Below, piece after piece: positions 5,454-9,635 of a stretch of DNA of 9,635 bases. The translations under genes and the position numbers were made by a program. Source of the DNA: an uncultured Lachnospiraceae bacterium (GTDB lineage: Bacteria; Bacillota; Clostridia; Lachnospirales; Lachnospiraceae); assembly GCA_910585465.1 (NCBI GenBank), contig CAJUEW010000041.1, positions 1 through 9,635 of the forward strand, given 5' to 3'. How positions within the stretch are numbered: position 1 is the first letter of the stretch; every line of letters begins with the position of its first letter. Below the pieces are notes generated by a model that worked only from the letters and a program-made list of their open reading frames with translations, was not told the DNA's origin and did no database searches.

Positions 5454-7265
5454 TTAACATCCATTGGGGGCTTGTATCACCCCATACCCGTAAATCTCAC
5501 GATCACCGATCGGATAACTCCGCCTTCTCACGGCATCCCCGCTATTCCCCTCAACCGTATTGACCTTCCCTTTTCCCACACTCTCCACAATCCCCACATG
5601 GTCGATACTTCCGTCATCTCCCTGGTCAAAGAAAATAATATTTCCCGCCGATGGGACACTGCTTCCATCCTTAAACTGCCCTTTCTCCTGAAACCATTTC
5701 GCACCGTCCGAACAAAGGGAAAACTTCGGCATGGCGCCGCTTTCCAGATAACCGCACTGTTCCCCGCACCACGATACAAAACAGGCACACCATGACACAC
5801 GGCTGGTAAATCCATACCATCTCCAGTAGGTGTCCCCACCATTTCCTTCCTGTGCCAGTGCCACCTGTACGATCGCCTGACTGCCTGCTCCATTCGGGAT
5901 GCGCCCCAGTGAGTAATACCGCAAAACATGGGGTACATACTGCCTGTCCCCATAGCTTTCCCTTCCCTTTTCCTTTGCCATCTTCTCCGAAAACTCTGCC
6001 GCATTTGCCAGCGTATACCCTCCATAATTCGTTTTTGCCCATTGGATGTATCCGTTCCCATAGTTATATCCCTGTAAGGCAAGTTTGATATTGTCCATAT
6101 CCACGGGACTTTTTACTTCTGCGCTGGTAAGACAGCTTTTTATTTCCTGCACACCACAGTCAATCAAATATTCCGGATCAGTAATCCCGTTTGGCTTTTT
6201 CGGATACTTTGTGTTGAAACTCCCCTCAGAACTCTGCATCGGATCATTCCCCTGTCCGCCGGATTCCTGCATCATGACAGCCTTGATTAACTCCACATAC
6301 TCCCCGATTCCATATTGTTTGGCATATTTACGGATAAGCGGTTCATATGCCTGTACCTCGGCACTGACCGGACTGACCGTAGAAGCATTATCTCCCCCTG
6401 TCATGGAGAAAACAGCGCCAAAAAGCAGCACAATAACCAGTATCAGTATGGCAATCCACCCGCCCGCCGCAATAGCAGTTACCAATGCCTTTGTCCCGGC
6501 AGCCGCTGCTTTTGCCGCAGAAACGGTGGTTTTCGCTGCGGTTTTGACCGCTTTTTGCGTTACTTTTTCGGCTGTTTTTGCCGCTTTCTCCGCTGTTTTG
6601 CGTGACGCTTTGGCTGTCCTGTATGCGTTCTTTGCTGCCTGTTCCGTGGTCTTTATCGTGGTTCTAGCGGTCTGCTCTGAAGTCTTGACGGAATGTCCCG
6701 CTGTTTTGACTGTTCCTTTTCCCATGACTTTTACCGCCTGTCCTGTCTGGCGGGTGGTTTTTATGCTTCTTTCTCCCCGTTCCATGCTGCGGACTGCCTG
6801 CCCTGCGCTTTGCGGAAAGCTCTTTTTGCTGCTCCCGGCAGCTCTTTCCCGTGCCGCCCGCGACTGTGCGGTTTTTATCATCTGCTCTTTCGGCTGGTAA
6901 TCTTTTTCTCCGCCTGACGGAGAAAAAGAAGGACGCTCTCCCTGTCCCGGAATGCGTCCTTCACTTAACTCTGTCCGTATCTGCTTTTCCTCTTTTTTTA
7001 TCCGCTGTCTTTCCTTTATATCATTTGCGGCTTTTCCTCCCTGCCTTCTAATCTGTGTCGCCGTACTACAGGCAATCCGTTCCGTATTGTCTGCCACTCT
7101 ACCCTGTGCATATTCCACCGGGGAATGTTCTGTCTGTTCCTGTGTCTGCTCTGCCCTCTCCTTGATCTGTACGCTGGCATGTTTCATATGCTGTGCCGCT
7201 ACCGCCGCCCTGTCCATCATTTTCACGTTCCTGTGGACTGTCCGTGTCTTAATTTCCTTCCCCAC
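5454..7265 (-). CDS. Membrane-anchored bifunctional peptidoglycan hydrolase (lysozyme-like + CHAP) of a conjugative element
   Basis: In conjugative elements of the Tn916/Tn1549 type, proteins of this plan cut peptidoglycan so the transfer channel can cross the wall. The 603 residues begin with a long charged region (1-265) of Lys/Arg, Gln and then Ala/Lys/Thr helical repeats such as KTAEKAAKTAEK. One membrane helix follows (about 267-288). A lysozyme-like domain (about 305-450) has the MMQESGG motif with likely catalytic Glu334. A C-terminal CHAP amidase/endopeptidase domain (about 468-603) has SWCACFVSWCG with likely nucleophile Cys493 and DHVGIVE with His556. The start is GTG 7265, seven bases after AGGAGG. 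It follows the DUF6075-like gene by 46 bp and ends at a strong terminator. The long Ala/Lys region before the membrane helix gives large open shadow frames on the other strand. Family assignment is firm; the exact element family is inferred. Confidence 0.88.
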   Translation of the reverse strand: MGKEIKTRTVHRNVKMMDRAAVAAQHMKHASVQIKERAEQTQEQTEHSPVEYAQGRVADNTERIACSTATQIRRQGGKAANDIKERQRIKKEEKQIRTELSEGRIPGQGERPSFSPSGGEKDYQPKEQMIKTAQSRAARERAAGSSKKSFPQSAGQAVRSMERGERSIKTTRQTGQAVKVMGKGTVKTAGHSVKTSEQTARTTIKTTEQAAKNAYRTAKASRKTAEKAAKTAEKVTQKAVKTAAKTTVSAAKAAAAGTKALVTAIAAGGWIAILILVIVLLFGAVFSMTGGDNASTVSPVSAEVQAYEPLIRKYAKQYGIGEYVELIKAVMMQESGGQGNDPMQSSEGSFNTKYPKKPNGITDPEYLIDCGVQEIKSCLTSAEVKSPVDMDNIKLALQGYNYGNGYIQWAKTNYGGYTLANAAEFSEKMAKEKGRESYGDRQYVPHVLRYYSLGRIPNGAGSQAIVQVALAQEGNGGDTYWRWYGFTSRVSWCACFVSWCGEQCGYLESGAMPKFSLCSDGAKWFQEKGQFKDGSSVPSAGNIIFFDQGDDGSIDHVGIVESVGKGKVNTVEGNSGDAVRRRSYPIGDREIYGYGVIQAPNGC

Positions 7266-7311
7266 TGCCTGACCTCCTTATTCTCTGCCCTGATGGATTT
7301 CCTGAATACCG

Positions 7312-7719
7312 CTATTTCTCCCACCCGCCGTCCGATCCACGGTCTTTCGGTAATTCCTTGCAATATTCCGGATAACGTAAACGTATGGCTTCATAGAAAT
7401 ACGGGGCGTAGTTACAGTCAAATATCTCATAGGGCGACGACATACTTTCCTCCCCCTGTTCCACATATCCGTTCCAGAGATTGAACGCAAGCCTTGTAAG
7501 CCGCACCGTTCCCCCTGTCTGCCATCCCTCGTGAAGCCCCTCCGGTATGATTCTGTCCTGTTCAAAATCGAAAACCCGTTTTACATTTCTCCTGCCCGTA
7601 TCAGAAATGCCGATACAATAGAAAAATGCCCGGTGGTAGCTGTCGCTGTTGCCGGACTTCTGTATCATTTCTTTGTAAAAGTTTTCATGTTCCTTTGATG
7701 TGAATTTAATCTCTGCCAT
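7312..7719 (-). CDS. DUF6075-like protein of a conjugative element
   Basis: The 135-residue protein has a pattern I associate with DUF6075, a family of unknown function common in Firmicutes mobile elements: FTSKEHENFYKEMI, YHRAFFYCIGISDTGR, a GWQTGGTVRLTRLAFNLWNGY core, and a YAPYFYEAIRLRYPEY end. It is soluble and acidic to neutral, with no signal peptide or membrane segment. ATG 7719 has GGAGG five bases upstream; the TTG at 7731 would lie inside that ribosome binding site and is rejected. The gene precedes the hydrolase by 46 bp on the same strand and is probably co-transcribed with it. The family name is from memory of the motif pattern. Confidence 0.72.
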   Translation of the reverse strand: MAEIKFTSKEHENFYKEMIQKSGNSDSYHRAFFYCIGISDTGRRNVKRVFDFEQDRIIPEGLHEGWQTGGTVRLTRLAFNLWNGYVEQGEESMSSPYEIFDCNYAPYFYEAIRLRYPEYCKELPKDRGSDGGWEK

Positions 7720-7743
7720 ATTGCCCTCCAATAAATAAAATGA

Positions 7744-7778
7744 CAGCCTGCCGGAAAGTTTTTACTCCGGCCAGACTG
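7744..7778 (-). terminator. Hairpin just upstream of the DUF6075-like gene
   Basis: CAGCCTGCCGGA (7744-7755) and TCCGGCCAGACTG (7766-7778) form a 10-12 bp stem with a bulge and a 10-nt loop. On the minus strand the tail TCATTTTATTTATT follows, so it can act as a weak terminator or attenuator for transcripts entering from the right. It sits about 25 nt before the next ribosome binding site. Confidence 0.5.
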
Positions 7779-7798
7779 CATCATTTTTTACACAAAAA

Positions 7799-7835
7799 TA
7801 AGCCATCACAGACTTTCATCGCCCACAATGGCTTA
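7799..7835. repeat. TAAGCCAT inverted repeat in the 230-bp gap
   Basis: TAAGCCAT (7799-7806) and ATGGCTTA (7828-7835) form a perfect 8-bp inverted repeat with a 21-nt loop. A further imperfect repeat, TTCCTTT (7916-7922) and AAAGGAA (7935-7941), lies near the end of the preceding gene. The gap 7720-7950 holds these structures and the hairpin at 7744-7778 but no credible gene on either strand. Confidence 0.4.
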
Positions 7836-7950
7836 CACAGGTTTATTCTGTTTTTAGCTGCTGCTTTCGTTCCGGTCTGTCCTCACAAAAATTTCCGTTT
7901 GACAGAACACCTTTATTCCTTTATGATGTTTACAAAAGGAATGGGTTCTT

Positions 7951-8145
7951 CTACTGAGTAAGGTCTCCGGACTGGAAAAGTCTGCTCGTTTCTTTTTTTA
8001 TTTCCATAAAAAATTCCCTGTAATCCCTTCCTTTTCCTGCCTGCATGTCACGGTAACTTTCCATTACCATTTCACGCACATTTTTCCGGTTTTCTTCTAT
8101 CTCCGCCATGACAGAATCCCTGCCGGTTTTTGAAACATCATCCAT
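7951..8145 (-). CDS. Small acidic protein of unknown function
   Basis: This 64-residue protein is not recognised. It is strongly charged and probably helical (EIEENRKNVREMVMESYRDM), then AGKGRDYREFFMEIKKETSRLF, with no membrane segment. ATG 8145 is chosen because GGAGG lies nine bases upstream; TTG 8151 is closer to it and less likely. The start overlaps the end of the previous gene by 8 bp, which implies translational coupling. Its size and its pairing with an antitoxin-like protein make a small regulatory pair possible, but no toxin fold can be claimed. Confidence 0.65.
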   Translation of the reverse strand: MDDVSKTGRDSVMAEIEENRKNVREMVMESYRDMQAGKGRDYREFFMEIKKETSRLFQSGDLTQ

Positions 8146-8293
8146 CTGCAAGCTCCTCCAGTTCTTCCAGCGATTTTACAACATTTTTCTCCGGGTGCTG
8201 TTCCATCTGCTCTATGGATTCTTTCAAAACCTTTGCATTGGATTCCCCATAAAAAGGTTCATCCAAATGTACACTGGTTGCAGACTGTCCCAT
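8138..8293 (-). CDS. Possible internal-start product: 51-aa antitoxin-like protein
   Basis: Within the 129-aa frame, ATG 8293 is preceded by GGAGG (8306-8302) with an 8-base spacer, better than the upstream gene start. The 51-residue product begins MGQSATSVHLDEPFYGESN and contains the whole antitoxin-like segment. Either the short protein is the real or an additional product, or the GGAGG is chance in a Met-Glu-Ala-Ile-Glu coding stretch. Confidence 0.35.
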   Translation of the reverse strand: MGQSATSVHLDEPFYGESNAKVLKESIEQMEQHPEKNVVKSLEELEELADG

Positions 8294-8527
8294 TTCTATC
8301 GCCTCCATCTGCTTATCACATATCTTGATATAAATACTGTAACATTTCTGATGGCAAATAGCAATCAACAGACAGACCGCTGGATATTTCAGCAAAAGAA
8401 ACTGCCATGCTATGATTTCTTTTGCCTGTTTCAATACCCTCCTCTGGGAATTATGGTCTAAGGAATAAAATAACCGCTTTGCCGGATCACTCAAGTTTTC
8501 AAGCACCTCTTTATCCTGCTTATCCAT
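8138..8527 (-). CDS. 129-aa protein with an antitoxin-like C-terminal half
   Basis: The N-terminal part (1-48) is charged (DKQDKEVLENLSDPAKRLFYSLDHNSQRRVLKQAKEIIAWQ). A Cys-rich hydrophobic stretch follows (about 43-70: FLLLKYPAVCLLIAICHQKC). The C-terminal ~45 residues, EPFYGESNAKVLKESIEQME then KNVVKSLEELEEL, resemble the tail of type II antitoxins of the RelB/YefM kind, which often carry PFYSESN and end in an acidic helix. The resemblance is by eye. ATG 8527 has GAGGTG seven to eight bases upstream. A weak promoter, TTGTGG (8575-8570), 17 bp, GATTAT (8552-8547), lies just before it. An internal ATG at 8293 with an ideal ribosome binding site may give a separate 51-residue product. It overlaps the next gene by 8 bp. 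Confidence 0.65.
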   Translation of the reverse strand: MDKQDKEVLENLSDPAKRLFYSLDHNSQRRVLKQAKEIIAWQFLLLKYPAVCLLIAICHQKCYSIYIKICDKQMEAIEMGQSATSVHLDEPFYGESNAKVLKESIEQMEQHPEKNVVKSLEELEELADG

Positions 8528-8578
8528 TTTCTTTCACCTCATCTGTATAATCTAGTGTACTAACTTGTGCCACAAAAA

Positions 8579-8618
8579 AAGGACGCATGGTTCACTTTTT
8601 ACTGTTCCATGCGTCCTT
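8579..8618. terminator. Strong terminator after the PD-(D/E)XK gene
   Basis: AAGGACGCATGG (8579-8590) and CCATGCGTCCTT (8607-8618) form a perfect 12-bp stem with a 16-nt loop. On the minus strand a run of seven T follows (8580-8574), 18 bp after the stop of the upstream gene. T-rich sequence on the plus side (8625-8632) makes it partly bidirectional. It separates this gene from the small-gene pair. Confidence 0.88.
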
Positions 8619-8636
8619 CTAATATTTTTTTTGAAA

Positions 8637-9446
8637 TTATACTAACTGCATAACTTTAGATTTGATTTCATCAATTTCTTCATGAGATAATTCGGAAAAG
8701 AATATCGGAATTTCATCAAAAGAAATCTTTTTATTTTTTAACATAAGAATTGCTTTCTCTTTTACCTTATCATGTGCCGCTTCACTTCTCATTTCTTCCA
8801 TCATCTTACACATAGCTGCCACTCCTTCCTTTTCCTGTTTAAAATATCTTGCTTTTTTTGCAAGTATTTCATAATTCATATCATCCGGATCGGTACATGA
8901 AAAGTCGTGCATTAATCTTCCAACTTCATCATCTCCCCGATATTTCCCGTTCACGTATAGAATATGCGAACCGTCCCCAAACAATACCTTGTTTTCACCA
9001 ATCTTAATATATCTTTCCACCGGATATATCGGCTGATTTCCTTTCATCACATCATTTTCTGTAATAAAAATCACATACGTGTCAGGAATATTTTCTGTAT
9101 CTTCCCCTGGTTTGAGTATATGTGCATCCAACAAGCTACTGTTATGTCTCGCTCTTTTTACGCCTGCTCCCTTATCTGACCTTTGAATTTCTACATCGAA
9201 CTCTTTTCCATTACCATCAACTGCATGAACATCTAAAACGGCAGAACGCCCCTGCAGATTTTTCATTGAATCCTGCACCCGAATTGATTTAATTATAATA
9301 TCCTCTCGTTCCAAAACAATTCGAAGTATAAGTTCTACCGCCTCATAATTATCTTCAAGGCAGACAGTCATAAAATCATTATCCATATATCGAAATAATT
9401 TCAGCCGCTCTAAATCCTGCTGATGTGTCTGTTCTGTAGTACTCAA
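8637..9446 (-). CDS. PD-(D/E)XK nuclease family protein (PDDEXK_2, Rpn/YhgA-like)
   Basis: The family is annotated as a putative transposase/nuclease; E. coli Rpn relatives promote RecA-independent recombination and cleave DNA. The N-terminus (LERLKLFRYMDNDFM, then LEDNYEAVELILRIVLER) is typical. The nuclease core is visible as SAVLDVHAVD with Asp72 and FDVEIQ with Glu86-x-Gln88, the D...ExQ form of the motif. Downstream RARHNSSLLDAHILKPGE and PDTYVIFITENDV match the family's usual order. The last ~60 residues are charged helices. The TTG at 9446 (269 aa) is chosen because AAGGTG lies six bases upstream; a GTG at 9455 (272 aa) overlaps that site and has no other. It has its own promoter and terminator, so it is an independent unit, common as a scattered repeat family in Lachnospiraceae. 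Confidence 0.83.
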   Translation of the reverse strand: MSTTEQTHQQDLERLKLFRYMDNDFMTVCLEDNYEAVELILRIVLEREDIIIKSIRVQDSMKNLQGRSAVLDVHAVDGNGKEFDVEIQRSDKGAGVKRARHNSSLLDAHILKPGEDTENIPDTYVIFITENDVMKGNQPIYPVERYIKIGENKVLFGDGSHILYVNGKYRGDDEVGRLMHDFSCTDPDDMNYEILAKKARYFKQEKEGVAAMCKMMEEMRSEAAHDKVKEKAILMLKNKKISFDEIPIFFSELSHEEIDEIKSKVMQLV

Positions 9447-9471
9447 CCCTTTCACCTTCTTTCATTATCTA

Positions 9472-9500
9472 ATTATACACCAATCATTAACTTTTGAAAA
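9472..9500 (-). promoter_or_regulatory. Promoter of the PD-(D/E)XK gene
   Basis: The minus strand has -35 TTTTCA (9500-9495, 4 of 6 consensus), a 17-bp spacer and a perfect -10 TATAAT (9477-9472). The predicted start near 9465 leaves a leader of about 20 nt before TTG 9446, enough for the AAGGTG site. Confidence 0.6.
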
Positions 9501-9585
9501 CCTGATTTTTGTTAACTTTAGTCATATCATTCTGTTGTTTCCTGGCAATAATAAGTCATACTCCTTTCTCCATTTTGACAATATA

Positions 9586-9602
9586 GGCGTTTGCGAAACG
9601 CC
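9586..9602. repeat. Small perfect hairpin near the right edge
   Basis: GGCGTTT (9586-9592) and AAACGCC (9596-9602) form a 7-bp stem with a 3-nt loop. No T-run follows directly on either strand; T8 starts about 22 bp further right on the plus strand. The stretch 9501-9635 shows nothing else but a 28-codon minus-strand frame without a ribosome binding site. Confidence 0.4.
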
Positions 9603-9635
9603 AGAACCCGCATAAATACGGAATTTTTTTTGTCA

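Noticed and set aside
6085..6900. 271-codon plus-strand frame opposite the hydrolase gene
   Set aside because: It is the antisense shadow of the Ala/Lys-rich region and membrane helix. The minus-strand frame has clear domains, catalytic residues and a ribosome binding site; this one has low-complexity Ala/Phe/Cys composition and no recognisable motif.
7278..7565. 95-codon minus-strand frame overlapping the DUF6075-like gene
   Set aside because: It is out of frame with the family-matching protein and Arg/Gly-rich, as expected for a shadow.
7740..7961. 73-codon plus-strand frame in the gap between small genes
   Set aside because: It has no ribosome binding site, overlaps the hairpins at 7744-7835, and has no recognisable motif. 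All neighbours are on the other strand.
9540..9625. 28-codon minus-strand frame near the right edge (starts MRVLAFRKR)
   Set aside because: There is no ribosome binding site before its ATG and the frame contains a hairpin. Other frames here are also open, so coding cannot be supported.

Overview
The window looks like accessory DNA from a gut Clostridia genome, most likely Lachnospiraceae. This is inferred from the gene types: Pro/Thr-linker surface proteins with DUF6273-like domains, a PDDEXK_2-type protein, and a cell-wall hydrolase of the kind carried by Tn1549/Tn916-like conjugative elements. Strong AAGGAGG-type ribosome binding sites and sigma-A-like promoters also fit. Apart from the transposase tail at the left edge, every gene is on the minus strand. 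No tRNA, rRNA or CRISPR array was seen.

Layout. 1-261 is the C-terminal part of an IS4-superfamily transposase, cut by the window edge. 448-2043 and 2122-4461 are two consecutive genes for secreted, modular surface proteins (531 and 779 aa), probably one operon. 4462-4705 is a 244-bp intergenic region that holds the most interesting structure in the window. 4706-5314 is a small serine recombinase of the resolvase/invertase class. 5454-7265 is a membrane-anchored lysozyme-like plus CHAP peptidoglycan hydrolase from a conjugation module. 7312-7719 is a DUF6075-like gene. 7951-8145 and 8138-8527 are two overlapping small genes, one with an antitoxin-like C-terminal half. 8637-9446 is a PD-(D/E)XK (PDDEXK_2/Rpn-like) protein with its own promoter and terminator. 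The right end (9447-9635) holds that promoter and a small hairpin, with no convincing gene.

Central finding. Two near-identical 24-bp palindromic sites (4486-4509 and 4675-4698) bracket the region between the surface-protein operon and the recombinase. Each has 11-bp arms around a 2-bp core, the architecture of Hin/Gin-type crossover sites. The cores read GT and AC on the same strand, so the sites are in inverted orientation, which is the geometry for DNA inversion. Between them is a good sigma-A promoter (TTGCAC, 17-bp spacer, TG-extended TAAAAT, 4628-4656). As drawn it points away from the surface-protein genes, into the 3' end of the recombinase gene. Inverting the ~190-bp segment would place it about 60 nt upstream of the 779-aa gene's start codon. 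I infer a phase-variable ON/OFF switch for a two-gene surface-protein operon, run by the adjacent serine invertase and captured here in OFF. The switch lies directly beside a conjugative-element gene and may travel with that element.

Working together. The hydrolase and DUF6075-like genes belong to a conjugative or mobilisable element that would open the peptidoglycan for DNA transfer. The recombinase, switch and surface proteins look like an accessory cassette beside it, separated by a strong terminator at 5357-5387.
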